DNA of 64,000 nucleotides from Mediterranea massiliensis (GTDB lineage Bacteria > Bacteroidota > Bacteroidia > Bacteroidales > Bacteroidaceae), in assembly GCA_015060685.1 (NCBI GenBank), contig SUXZ01000005.1, positions 1 through 64,000 on the forward strand, read 5' to 3'. Made by a program: the position numbers and the translations under genes. The first letter of the stretch is position 1, and each line of letters begins with the position of its first letter. Below are positions 45,168 to 53,969 of the stretch, one piece after another. The notes below the pieces were generated by a model. That model saw only the letters and a program-made list of their open reading frames with translations, was not told the origin of the DNA and searched no databases.

Positions 45168-46424
45168 ATGACAATTGATCAATTCAACTTTGCCGGTAAG
45201 AAGGCATTCGTTCGTGTGGACTTCAACGTGCCCCTGGACGAGAATTTCAACATTACTGATGACACTCGTATCCGTGCCGCGTTGCCTACTTTGAAAAAGA
45301 TTTTGGCCGATGGCGGTAGCTTGATTATTGGTTCTCACTTGGGTCGTCCAAAAGGTGTAGCCGAGAAGTTCTCTTTGAAGCATATCTTGAACCACGTATC
45401 AGAAAAGTTGGGTGTACCCGTACAATTTGCTAACGATTGCATGGGCGAAGAAGCCGCTCAAAAGTCGGCCGCTTTGAAACCAGGCGAAGTATTGTTGCTT
45501 GAAAACCTCCGTTTCTACGCCGAAGAAGAAGGCAAGCCACGCGGTTTGGCCGAAGATGCTACCGACGAAGAAAAGAAAGCTGCTAAAGCTGCCGTTAAGG
45601 AAAGCCAAAAGGAATTTACCAAGAAATTGGCTTCATATGCAGATTGCTATGTAAACGATGCTTTCGGTACCGCTCACCGCGCTCACGCTTCTACAGCTTT
45701 GATTGCCGCTTACTTCGACAAGGACAACAAGATGTTCGGTTACTTGATGGAGAAGGAAGTAAAGGCTGTTGATAAGGTATTGAACGATATCCAACGTCCT
45801 TTTACCGCTATCATGGGTGGTTCGAAGGTTTCTTCTAAGATTGATATCATCGAAAACTTGCTGAACAAGGTAGACAACCTGATTATCGCCGGTGGTATGA
45901 CTTACACCTTCATGAAGGCTCAAGGCGGTAAGATTGGTATCTCTATCTGCGAAGACGACAAACTTGACTTGGCTCTCGACCTCTTGAAGAAGGCTGAAGA
46001 AAAGGGCGTAAACTTGGTATTGGCCGTTGACTCTAAGGTTGCCGATGCATTCTCTAACGACGCCAACACTCAAATCTGTCCTTCAAACGATATTCCTGAC
46101 GGTTGGGAAGGTCTTGACATCGGTCCTAAGACTATGGAAATGTTTGCCGACGTTATCAAGGGTAGCAAGACTATTCTTTGGAACGGTCCTACAGGTGTAT
46201 TCGAATTCGACAACTTTACTCACGGCTCACGTGCTGTAGGCGAAGCTATCGTAGAAGCTACCAAGAACGGTGCTTTCTCACTTGTAGGTGGTGGCGACTC
46301 TGTAGCTTGTGTAAACAAGTTCGGTTTGGCTAATGGCGTATCTTACGTTTCTACAGGTGGTGGTGCTTTGCTCGAAGCCATCGAAGGAAAAGTATTGCCG
46401 GGTATTGCCGCAATCAACGAATAA
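45168..46424 (+). CDS. pgk: phosphoglycerate kinase
   Basis: Glycolytic enzyme making ATP from 1,3-bisphosphoglycerate. 418 aa, standard length. Signature [10 protein letters not shown] at about residues 16-25, substrate site SHLGRPKG, and nucleotide site [13 protein letters not shown] near the C-terminus. Strong codon bias fits high expression, as do the strong promoter and the terminator. Confidence 0.99.
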   Translation: MTIDQFNFAGKKAFVRVDFNVPLDENFNITDDTRIRAALPTLKKILADGGSLIIGSHLGRPKGVAEKFSLKHILNHVSEKLGVPVQFANDCMGEEAAQKSAALKPGEVLLLENLRFYAEEEGKPRGLAEDATDEEKKAAKAAVKESQKEFTKKLASYADCYVNDAFGTAHRAHASTALIAAYFDKDNKMFGYLMEKEVKAVDKVLNDIQRPFTAIMGGSKVSSKIDIIENLLNKVDNLIIAGGMTYTFMKAQGGKIGISICEDDKLDLALDLLKKAEEKGVNLVLAVDSKVADAFSNDANTQICPSNDIPDGWEGLDIGPKTMEMFADVIKGSKTILWNGPTGVFEFDNFTHGSRAVGEAIVEATKNGAFSLVGGGDSVACVNKFGLANGVSYVSTGGGALLEAIEGKVLPGIAAINE

Positions 46425-46441
46425 TTATCACCTTACACATA

Positions 46442-46476
46442 GAAGCAGCTCTCATCTTGAGGGCTGCTTTCTTTTT
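46442..46476 (+). terminator. pgk terminator
   Basis: GAAGCAGCTCTCA, loop TCT, TGAGGGCTGCTTTC, then a T-run. Confidence 0.8.
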
Positions 46477-46493
46477 ATCTTTATCATCCCAAT

Positions 46494-47561
46494 ATGCGTA
46501 GATTTATCCTTTCCATAGTTTGTTGCCTGGCTACACTTACCTATGCACAAACATCGCTTGGCGAACAAGCCAAACAAGATATTGTACAAAAAACAACCTT
46601 TGGCGGATATGTCATTGGTAAAGCCGGCTTCAACGACCAAGAAGGCAAGACACACAGTAGTTTCGACTTACGCCTTGCCCGTGTGTATGTAAACGGTCAG
46701 GTACTCGACTTTAAATATCGTTTGCAGATGGAGGTAAACGGAGTTGCCGGTACAAGTCAGGAGAAAGGCCCACGCATTGTGGATGCTTACGGCGAGTGGG
46801 TGAAGTATCCCTTCTTCCAAGTGCGCTTCGGACAATTCAAGCGTGCTTTCACGTTCGAGAATCCCATGAATCCGTGGGACATCGGCTTCGGTGGATATTC
46901 CCAACTTACCGACAAGTTAGCCGGCATGAACGACCGCATCGGCGAGCATAGTAGCGGTGGACGCGATATTGGCTTGCAAATTCAGGGCGACTTGCTTCCT
47001 ATCGGCAACGACCGGCACAACTTCCTACACTATCAAGTGGGAATCTATAACGGACAAGGCATCAACCATGCCGATGCGAATAATCGGAAAGACTTGATTG
47101 GTGGCCTCTATATCTATCCCATCAAGAATTTGGCTATCGGTGCTTTTGGATGGAATGGTTCGTACACTAAAAGCAATGTTACAACCGACCGCAACCGCCT
47201 TGCTTTCGGTTTGAAGTATGAAGCCGATTGGAGTGTACGCGCCGAATATGCAAGTAGCGAAGGACATAAGATTTCCAACTACAATGCCGATGGTACGGTT
47301 AGTGGAAGCGATAAGGCAGATGCCTGGTACATCGCCGTTGGCGCACCTCTTAACAACAAATGCAAGGTATATGCCAAATGGGATGTGTATCGCGAAGCCA
47401 AGGAATGGGGAAACATGAAGAGTCTTTACTGCCTCAGCGCTAACTACTACTTCTTTAAGAACTTGAAACTTCAAGCCAATTATAGCTATACGCGCGACAA
47501 GAGCAATGCACTTGACGGACATTACAATACGTTCGACATACAACTATATTGGCGTTTCTAA
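46494..47561 (+). CDS. outer-membrane porin of the O/P type
   Basis: 355 aa with signal peptide MRRFILSIVCCLATLTYAQ. The rest shows alternating beta strands, ending in FDIQLYWRF with a terminal aromatic residue, as needed for outer-membrane assembly. Features FGGYVIGKAG and RLARVYVNG match phosphate-selective porin O/P-like proteins. Selectivity is not known. The pgk terminator separates it from pgk. Confidence 0.85.
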   Translation: MRRFILSIVCCLATLTYAQTSLGEQAKQDIVQKTTFGGYVIGKAGFNDQEGKTHSSFDLRLARVYVNGQVLDFKYRLQMEVNGVAGTSQEKGPRIVDAYGEWVKYPFFQVRFGQFKRAFTFENPMNPWDIGFGGYSQLTDKLAGMNDRIGEHSSGGRDIGLQIQGDLLPIGNDRHNFLHYQVGIYNGQGINHADANNRKDLIGGLYIYPIKNLAIGAFGWNGSYTKSNVTTDRNRLAFGLKYEADWSVRAEYASSEGHKISNYNADGTVSGSDKADAWYIAVGAPLNNKCKVYAKWDVYREAKEWGNMKSLYCLSANYYFFKNLKLQANYSYTRDKSNALDGHYNTFDIQLYWRF

Positions 47562-47617
47562 TCAATAACAGTTATAACAGATAACAGTTATTTTTCGTTT
47601 GTTTCCGTACATCCGAA

Positions 47618-49819
47618 TCAATAATTCAATGTCAGTTCTTTCATCAGCGCCATGTCGGTTGTGGTTATGCCACGCTCTTTCAACAGCTGCATGTCCTTAT
47701 TGAACATTTCGATGAATTCTTGGCGTTGGTTACACAATTGTGCGGCTTGTCGATAGTGGCCTGTTGCTTCGCTTACTTTTCCCATTACCCAAGCCACGTG
47801 TCCGGCATTCAAGTAGTCGGAAGCATCGGCTTGCATTTGCAATACACGGGCACAATACTCGCTTGCACGTTCGTAGTTGCCTTTCAAGAAGTTACACCAC
47901 GCCAATGCACGCAAAATCTTCGGATTGTCGGCATCAAGATAATCGGCTTTAATCAAGTATTCCAACGCAACTTTATATTCCGCCATGTTGGCATAACAAG
48001 CCGCTATCTGCAACATGAGTTGTATATTTTCGGGCTCTATCTCTTCTATTTGCCGGTAATAGCCAATGGCCTGTTCATAATCTTCACTCATCCGACAACA
48101 GATAGCCATCTGCCGCAATGTCCATATATGGCCTGGTTGAATCAAATCGGCATGCTTGTAAGTATCAAGTGCACTCAAATATGCTTCCATCTTTTGATCG
48201 CAATATGCATAACGTCGGTAGAAATCGGCATTGATGTATGACTTTTTCACCCCTTTAAAACCAAGTAACAAGAAATCATATACTTCGCTTGCTTCTGCGT
48301 ATTTCTCTAATTGGAATAGTGTATCGGCAAGTTGTCTCTGATATTCGGATGTTTCCAACAAATCGCGGAAGAAGGGAAGGCTATGCAAAGCAATTTCTTG
48401 TGCAAACGGATCTTTGAACTCTGCTCTTCGAGGATGAAGTTTGAAGAAGCGGTAGAGGTCGTGTATATAGGTATTGCTGATGACTTCGGGTTGTTCGATA
48501 TAGTTTTTCAATCCTTTCAGCCGTTGTTCGTCTTCAAGCATATCGGCACCTTGGTCGGTAAGTTGGGAAAAGAGTTGCTCCCTACCCTCTTTGGGCATCA
48601 TGTTCATGGTGAAGCAAAGCGAATACTTGTCGCTATTGCAAAACATGCCCGAGTGCAAAAGCAAGGTAAGCAAGTTGTTTTCGCCCTTTCCATCCAATCC
48701 GAAGATGGATACAACACTTGAATGAGCATGATCAAAAGGCAAGAACCAATTAGACAATTCGTGGAAGAAGGGATAGGATTTGAGTTGCGAAAAGGTACTT
48801 AGATATACATCCGCCCCGGCTTGTTGCAACTCGCCCATCTCGCGTATCTTATCCTCGAACTTCGCGTCGGGTTGCTTTTGCCAATCGGGATTCAGTTCAT
48901 CATCGTTTTCATCTGATTTATGCCCGAAGATATTAAGCTGATTGGCATTCTTAATCATCTCCGGTATAATCTCTTCGCGCATCTTCTTGTCCACCTTGTC
49001 GGTGTTTTGAGCACGCAAAAGTTGTATATAAACGGTGTTTAGCCTACCGGCTATGCGATTGTCGAAGATGGTGGATAGAGGAATCAATGCATCGGCATGC
49101 AAGGCCACTTGCTTGGGCGAAACAATAGCCACCAAGGCAACTCCCACCAACGCCCGTTGAGCAATGCGTGTATCCTTGTGGCGGCAAATCTCGGCCAATA
49201 GCGATAGCTTCATGGCATCTACGCATTGCATCAGGCTTAATGTGAGGGCACTGACTATCAAGCATTGGTCGTTCGGTTGAATGGTTTCGCTTTCGAAAAA
49301 ACGTTGATATTGCGCATGTTCTTCCACCGTCCATCCGCTATTACACCAGGTGCTGATGAAAAGGTTGCGGGCGGCTTGTTCGTGCTTTTGCAATATCTGT
49401 TGCTGGTTTTGTGAAGGCATCAGTTGGCATACGGCCAACTCGTCGGAGAAGTCGGTCAGCACACGAATCTGCTCTTCCAACCATGCACTACTTTTACCGC
49501 TCATCAACTTGCGTTGAATGTGGTAGTAGCTGTTTCCTACCTGATCCAATTGCCATAAGTGTGTTTGTTCGAGCAACATCTTAAGCATGTCTTTCAGTTG
49601 TCCGAACAGGTGTGCACGGTTTTCATCGGCCACCCCCTGACTCATGTATTGAAGCATGTAGCGATAGGATGTACGCACTTCGTCGAGTTTGGCGGAAAGG
49701 CGATAGAGTTTGGAGTCTTGCAAGATGGCATCCAATTGCACCATGGCCTCCAACAAACGGTTGTTTTTTAACAGAAGGCTTATCTGCTTGTACTGACTTT
49801 CTATCTCTTTTTTGTTCAT
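47618..49819 (-). CDS. large TPR-repeat protein, 733 aa
   Basis: Cytoplasmic helical protein. Clear TPR repeats fill the C-terminal third (about 510-700), such as AICCRMSEDYEQAIGYYRQI and AACYANMAEYKVALEYLIKA. The N-terminal two thirds have no domain I recognise. Such proteins are scaffolds. It is last of the five-gene leftward operon, 6 bp after maf. Confidence 0.8.
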   Translation of the reverse strand: MNKKEIESQYKQISLLLKNNRLLEAMVQLDAILQDSKLYRLSAKLDEVRTSYRYMLQYMSQGVADENRAHLFGQLKDMLKMLLEQTHLWQLDQVGNSYYHIQRKLMSGKSSAWLEEQIRVLTDFSDELAVCQLMPSQNQQQILQKHEQAARNLFISTWCNSGWTVEEHAQYQRFFESETIQPNDQCLIVSALTLSLMQCVDAMKLSLLAEICRHKDTRIAQRALVGVALVAIVSPKQVALHADALIPLSTIFDNRIAGRLNTVYIQLLRAQNTDKVDKKMREEIIPEMIKNANQLNIFGHKSDENDDELNPDWQKQPDAKFEDKIREMGELQQAGADVYLSTFSQLKSYPFFHELSNWFLPFDHAHSSVVSIFGLDGKGENNLLTLLLHSGMFCNSDKYSLCFTMNMMPKEGREQLFSQLTDQGADMLEDEQRLKGLKNYIEQPEVISNTYIHDLYRFFKLHPRRAEFKDPFAQEIALHSLPFFRDLLETSEYQRQLADTLFQLEKYAEASEVYDFLLLGFKGVKKSYINADFYRRYAYCDQKMEAYLSALDTYKHADLIQPGHIWTLRQMAICCRMSEDYEQAIGYYRQIEEIEPENIQLMLQIAACYANMAEYKVALEYLIKADYLDADNPKILRALAWCNFLKGNYERASEYCARVLQMQADASDYLNAGHVAWVMGKVSEATGHYRQAAQLCNQRQEFIEMFNKDMQLLKERGITTTDMALMKELTLNY

Positions 49820-49825
49820 AATGCC

Positions 49826-50407
49826 TTAAAAATTGAGTAATTCGCGATACAGACGTTGAACAGGCAATCCCATCACATTGAAGTAACTGCCCGAAATATT
49901 CTCCACACCAATGTATCCTATCCACTCCTGCACGCCGTATGCACCGGCCTTGTCCATTGGTTGGTAGGTATCTACATAATAAACAATCTCTTCGTCGGTA
50001 AGGTTTGCAAAGCACACTTCGGTACCTACTGAAAAGCTATGCTGACGTGTAGCGGTGGTGATGGTGACGCCGGTAAACACTTGATGTGTGTGTCCGGAGA
50101 GTTGGCGTAGCATCTCGATTGCACCGAATCTGTTCCGTGGTTTTCCCAATACCATTCCGTCCATCCACACAATGGTATCGGCGGTAATCATCAATTCGTC
50201 GGGTTGCAACAAGGTTTTGTAGGCATCGGCTTTGATTTTCGAAATGAACAAAGGGATGTCGGCACCTTGCAACGTTTCGGGATACGATTCGTCTACATCG
50301 GGCAGGGTGCGTACTTCATAATCCACGCCAAGGCCGGCAAGCAACTCCTTCCTACGAGGCGAGTTACTGGCCAATATGATGCGATATTTCTTTAAATTGT
50401 CGAGCAC
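49826..50407 (-). CDS. maf: Maf-like nucleotide pyrophosphatase
   Basis: 193 aa. Signature ASNSPRRKELLAGLG near residues 13-27 and the acidic residues of ADTIVWMDG match the Maf/YhdE family, which removes non-canonical nucleoside triphosphates such as dTTP analogues and m5UTP. It is 29 bp downstream of the kdsC-like gene. Confidence 0.93.
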   Translation of the reverse strand: MLDNLKKYRIILASNSPRRKELLAGLGVDYEVRTLPDVDESYPETLQGADIPLFISKIKADAYKTLLQPDELMITADTIVWMDGMVLGKPRNRFGAIEMLRQLSGHTHQVFTGVTITTATRQHSFSVGTEVCFANLTDEEIVYYVDTYQPMDKAGAYGVQEWIGYIGVENISGSYFNVMGLPVQRLYRELLNF

Positions 50408-50436
50408 TTAGGATATTGAGAATTTAGAATTAATAG

Positions 50437-50967
50437 TTACCATCCGAAAGCTTTTTCATCGGCCATCCAAAGGCCGTTTGCCTTGAGATATTGCTCTACA
50501 ATGTCGCGTCCGCATCCATATCCGCCCTCGGCATGCGAAATGTATTTCGCAATGGCTTTTACCTCCGGACAAGCATCCTTGGGACAACAAGGCAGGCCGC
50601 AAACACGCATAATCTCCACATCGGGGATATCGTCGCCCACATAAAGAATCTCTTCATCGGTCAGCCCGTGGCGAGTGCGGAAGTCGTGATAATCCTTCAA
50701 CTTGATGGACGAACCTAAATAGATGTCCTCGGCCGGTATTCCCAACGACAGAAAGCGCTTGCGCACGGCTTCAGTCTTTCCACCGGTAATGATGGCCAAC
50801 TTCACGCCCAACTTTGCGGCCAGATGAATGGAATAGCCATCCTTGATGTTGACGGTACGCATGGGCTCGCCCTCTACGCTCATTGGTATTACGTTGGCGC
50901 TCAGCACGCCATCTACGTCGAACGCCAATGCTTTTATCTTGGTTAAATCGTAATTGATTGTACTCAC
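50437..50967 (-). CDS. kdsC: KDO-8-phosphate phosphatase (HAD family)
   Basis: 176 aa. The HAD nucleophile motif DVDGVLS starts at D17, and [10 protein letters not shown], the lysine region and [10 protein letters not shown] follow. This compact C0-type HAD with no cap matches KdsC, which releases phosphate from KDO-8-P for lipopolysaccharide core synthesis. A related sugar phosphatase is possible. Confidence 0.9.
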   Translation of the reverse strand: MSTINYDLTKIKALAFDVDGVLSANVIPMSVEGEPMRTVNIKDGYSIHLAAKLGVKLAIITGGKTEAVRKRFLSLGIPAEDIYLGSSIKLKDYHDFRTRHGLTDEEILYVGDDIPDVEIMRVCGLPCCPKDACPEVKAIAKYISHAEGGYGCGRDIVEQYLKANGLWMADEKAFGW

Positions 50968-50990
50968 TTAAATATAAATTAGAAGTTAAA

Positions 50991-51785
50991 CTATTGGCTA
51001 TTGTCTTCTTGTATGCTTTCACTTAATTGGCGGTAGATGTGTTGCAGATGGGGCATATCGCCCAATAGTTGCAGATGTGCATCCATCACCTCGCGATCGT
51101 TTCGTGCGGCCGGCCCTGTCTGTGCCTGACGGGGTGCAAGCTGATGCACCTTCTTTGCCGTTTCGTCTATCAGCGGCAAGATGGCCTCGAAAGGCAATCC
51201 CCATTTGCTAAGCAGCTCGTCGGCCAAGGCATACATGTGGTTGGTGAAGTTGCACGCAAAAACGGCCGCCAAGTGCAGATGTTTGCGTTGTTCGGATGTA
51301 GCCCGATACACCTTGTCGGTCAGCCTATGCGCCATGTAATCGAGTATTGCCGAATCGCCTTCGTGATTCACCTCGATAAAGAGCGGTATCTGCTTGAAAT
51401 CCACCTCGCGATGCTTGCTGAAGGTTTGCAACGGATAAATCACTCCATATCGTTCGGCATGGCCTTCCCACACTTGCATGGGTATGCTACCGGCCGTATG
51501 TAGCCATAAGGCATCGGGATTGGCTTTCGTCAAGCGGGGTATCAGTTGCAACAAGGCATCGTCCTTCAAGGCACAGATGTATATCCCTGCCTTTCCGCTC
51601 AGTTCATCCAAGTTGGTAGTAAAGTCGGCCTCAACCGCCTCGGCCAAATCCTTGGCCGATTTTTCGGTGCGGCTATATACTTGCAACACGTTGTAGCCAT
51701 TGGCATATAGTGCCTTGGCCAAGTGCGTAGCAAGATTTCCGGCTCCCACCATCACCACATCCATATCCGCAACCGGCTTGTTCAT
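50991..51785 (-). CDS. Rossmann-like and DUF2520 domain protein
   Basis: 264 aa. The Rossmann half has GAGNLATHLAKAL near residues 14-26, typical of NAD(P)-binding reductases. The C-terminal DUF2520 half (about 135-250) has the FACNFTNHMYALADELL segment. It resembles pyrroline-5-carboxylate or ketopantoate reductases, but the substrate is unknown. Its start directly abuts the stop of the nitroreductase gene. Confidence 0.87.
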   Translation of the reverse strand: MNKPVADMDVVMVGAGNLATHLAKALYANGYNVLQVYSRTEKSAKDLAEAVEADFTTNLDELSGKAGIYICALKDDALLQLIPRLTKANPDALWLHTAGSIPMQVWEGHAERYGVIYPLQTFSKHREVDFKQIPLFIEVNHEGDSAILDYMAHRLTDKVYRATSEQRKHLHLAAVFACNFTNHMYALADELLSKWGLPFEAILPLIDETAKKVHQLAPRQAQTGPAARNDREVMDAHLQLLGDMPHLQHIYRQLSESIQEDNSQ

Positions 51786-52322
51786 TTACTTGCCTCCGTA
51801 TTTGTTCAAGTGAATCTTATCCCATTGCAAATGCTCTTCATTGAAGGGCTTGCGTTCCATGCCTTTGTGTCCGATAGCCACGATGTTAAGCACTTGTAGT
51901 TGCAAGGGGATGTCGAGCACGCCGTGCACATACTCACCGCTATCGGTGCCGTTGGCGGTAAATCGTTCGCGCACTTGCACCCAGCAACTTCCCAAGCCTA
52001 AATCTTCGGCTTGCAACTGGATATAGATAGAAGCGATAGAGGCATCTTCAATCCACACATCGCTTGCCAACGGATCGGCACAAACCACGATAGCCAAGGC
52101 CGCATCGGCAATAAATTGCGATGCCTGTTCTTTACACAACGACAACTTCTTCAAGGTTTCCTTGTCGTCCACCAAGATAAATTGCCATGCATTGCTACGT
52201 TTCGATGTAGGTGCCATCAACGCCGCCTTCATCAACTCTACCACTTGCTCTTGGGTCAACTCTTCGTCGGTAAACTTTCGCATACTGCGACGAGTCTTTA
52301 TCAATTCTGAAAAACTATTCAT
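51786..52322 (-). CDS. nitroreductase family protein
   Basis: 178 aa from the ATG at 52322 (MNSFSELIKTRRSMRKFTDE), as the upstream extension would run across the promoter. The FMN-binding residues are in RRSMRKF and in APTSKRSNAWQFILV. The family reduces nitro compounds or quinones with NAD(P)H. It heads the operon to the TPR protein. Confidence 0.9.
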   Translation of the reverse strand: MNSFSELIKTRRSMRKFTDEELTQEQVVELMKAALMAPTSKRSNAWQFILVDDKETLKKLSLCKEQASQFIADAALAIVVCADPLASDVWIEDASIASIYIQLQAEDLGLGSCWVQVRERFTANGTDSGEYVHGVLDIPLQLQVLNIVAIGHKGMERKPFNEEHLQWDKIHLNKYGGK

Positions 52323-52341
52323 ATGCAAATATATTTGTGAA

Positions 52342-52373
52342 CAAAGATAGTGCAAGACGAATGAAATGCCAAA
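52342..52373 (-). promoter_or_regulatory. promoter of nitroreductase operon
   Basis: Minus strand TTTG at 52370-52373, a 20-bp spacer, TATCTTTG at 52342-52349, 20 bp before the start. A close match to the consensus. Confidence 0.65.
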
Positions 52374-52619
52374 TTTATTTGAGCATTTCTGAGGCATAGT
52401 CTATCAAATAAAAAAATTGTGCAAAATAACAGAAAGACGAAAAATACTTTTGCAAGCCAAATATATTTAGAGAGGAAGCTGTATTGGTTATAGCATAAAC
52501 CCAATTACAAGCACCTTGTTATTTAGAAATATAGTAATCCATTTTCTACATTCCAAGGACTTATGCATATACACATCTTGAAAACATTGAAAAAAAAGCG
52601 ATAATAAACAATCTCATTC

Positions 52620-53105
52620 TCATAAAACAATATTATTCTTAATCCTATCCAAAAAATTAAAATCAGAACTAACAATTTCTGTATAGTCTGCAATAAGAGG
52701 CGAACAAGGGAACTCTATTTCAAAAAGATAATCTGTATCTTTCTTCAATAAATCATACCATGTTTTCCCCTTGATACGACTAGGATCTAGATAACATGGA
52801 GGTATTTTATTAATTTGAACAACATGAAGATTACTCTTTAAATATGGAAGTTTTTCTAAGAAATCTGAAGTATTCATTAAAAAATCCATACTCATATTTC
52901 TCACATAAAAGCCATTACAATTCATTTCAAATAAGTCAAATGATTCTTTTTCCCATTCACAACCCATTATTTGATAGTTTATTCCCCAAACATAATGATA
53001 TGACCTATCTAATAACTGATTCAAAATATCAATTGTAGGAAAATCCAAAATCATATGATAATGACCTTTATAGATTTCCTTTATCTGATTTACTTTTATA
53101 CCCAT
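52620..53105 (-). CDS. AT-rich orphan gene, 161 aa
   Basis: Soluble protein starting MGIKVNQIKEIYKGHYHM, with several aromatic residues and cysteines. No family is recognised. The base composition is much more AT-rich than the flanking operons, suggesting horizontal gain. Together with the next gene it may be a small immunity-type pair; this is a guess. Confidence 0.6.
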   Translation of the reverse strand: MGIKVNQIKEIYKGHYHMILDFPTIDILNQLLDRSYHYVWGINYQIMGCEWEKESFDLFEMNCNGFYVRNMSMDFLMNTSDFLEKLPYLKSNLHVVQINKIPPCYLDPSRIKGKTWYDLLKKDTDYLFEIEFPCSPLIADYTEIVSSDFNFLDRIKNNIVL

Positions 53106-53164
53106 ATTTTATTTGTTAAAATCACAAGTGTCCACTAAAAATATCATTATTTGTTTCATAATTC

Positions 53165-53662
53165 TTATCTAGAAGGATATTCAAATAAAACTTTATAATT
53201 ATTTCTATAATTGAATACACAATCTAAGGTATCATTTAATATTGAGCCATCTTCTTTATAAATAATATGCTTTTCTTTTTTGAGTATTTGATTATTTATT
53301 GAATACAAAGATTCTTCTCTTAAAATTCCTTCATAACAAATACTATTAAAAAAGTTTGAAATTCGTTTATAAGCTACAAGTTTCCTATTAGAATCATAAT
53401 ATTGTATATAAACATTTAAGAAATCTCCAGATTCTCCTTCTATAGTTTCTTTAATGACACAAATTTCATCAGATTCATATTGTACATTAACAACGTCCGT
53501 ATAACATTCATTCAATATTCTATCACCTTCTTCTATGTAGTACTGATAATTCTTTGACATACAACTATTAGATAGAAACACACAAAACAACAAAACACCA
53601 TTTGTCAATACATAGTTCCTATTTGTTGTGTTTAAATAGGTAATAAAAGATTTTATCATCAT
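53165..53662 (-). CDS. AT-rich putative lipoprotein, 165 aa
   Basis: A hydrophobic segment (VLLFCVFLSNSC, C34) could be a lipoprotein signal after a longer N-terminus than usual. The rest is polar and rich in Tyr, Asn and Glu, with no recognised domain. It shares low G+C with the gene downstream. Start may be the second ATG, one codon in. Confidence 0.55.
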   Translation of the reverse strand: MMIKSFITYLNTTNRNYVLTNGVLLFCVFLSNSCMSKNYQYYIEEGDRILNECYTDVVNVQYESDEICVIKETIEGESGDFLNVYIQYYDSNRKLVAYKRISNFFNSICYEGILREESLYSINNQILKKEKHIIYKEDGSILNDTLDCVFNYRNNYKVLFEYPSR

Positions 53663-53969
53663 GATATTTGATTTAATTAAAATAATCCACTAAAATTTTT
53701 CTTATATAGACAATAACACTTTGACAAAGATAGAAAAAAAATAGAAGATAGTACAAAACAAATCAAATGTTATTTATCCCAATATACATACAATCGTTAT
53801 AATTCGTTTTTCCTCTCTTATTCACGCACAAAATCCTTCTCACAAACAAAAAAACATTTACCCTTAAGGGAAAATTAATTTAGCCTTAAGGGAAAAACAA
53901 ATTAGCCTTAAATAAAAAACAATTTAGGCTATCGTGCGTTTAGTTGTTCAAACATAAAAACTAAATAGT
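53663..53969. other. AT-rich region upstream of susC-type gene
   Basis: 307 bases without a gene. The right half holds 22-bp-phased repeats (53858-53930). No TAnnTTTG box is obvious before the SusC-like gene, so its promoter may depend on an activator. Confidence 0.5.
53858..53930. repeat. 22-bp tandem units TTAsCCTTAAGGGAAAA
   Basis: Units begin at 53858, 53880 and 53902, exactly 22 bp apart, each with TTA then [CG]CCTTAA; the first holds the perfect palindrome CCCTTAAGGG. A partial fourth unit begins at 53924. They end about 40 bp before the SusC-like gene start. Confidence 0.7.

Noticed and set aside
53858..53930. Possible CRISPR array
   Set aside because: The units are 22 bp end to end with no spacers, and no cas genes are present.
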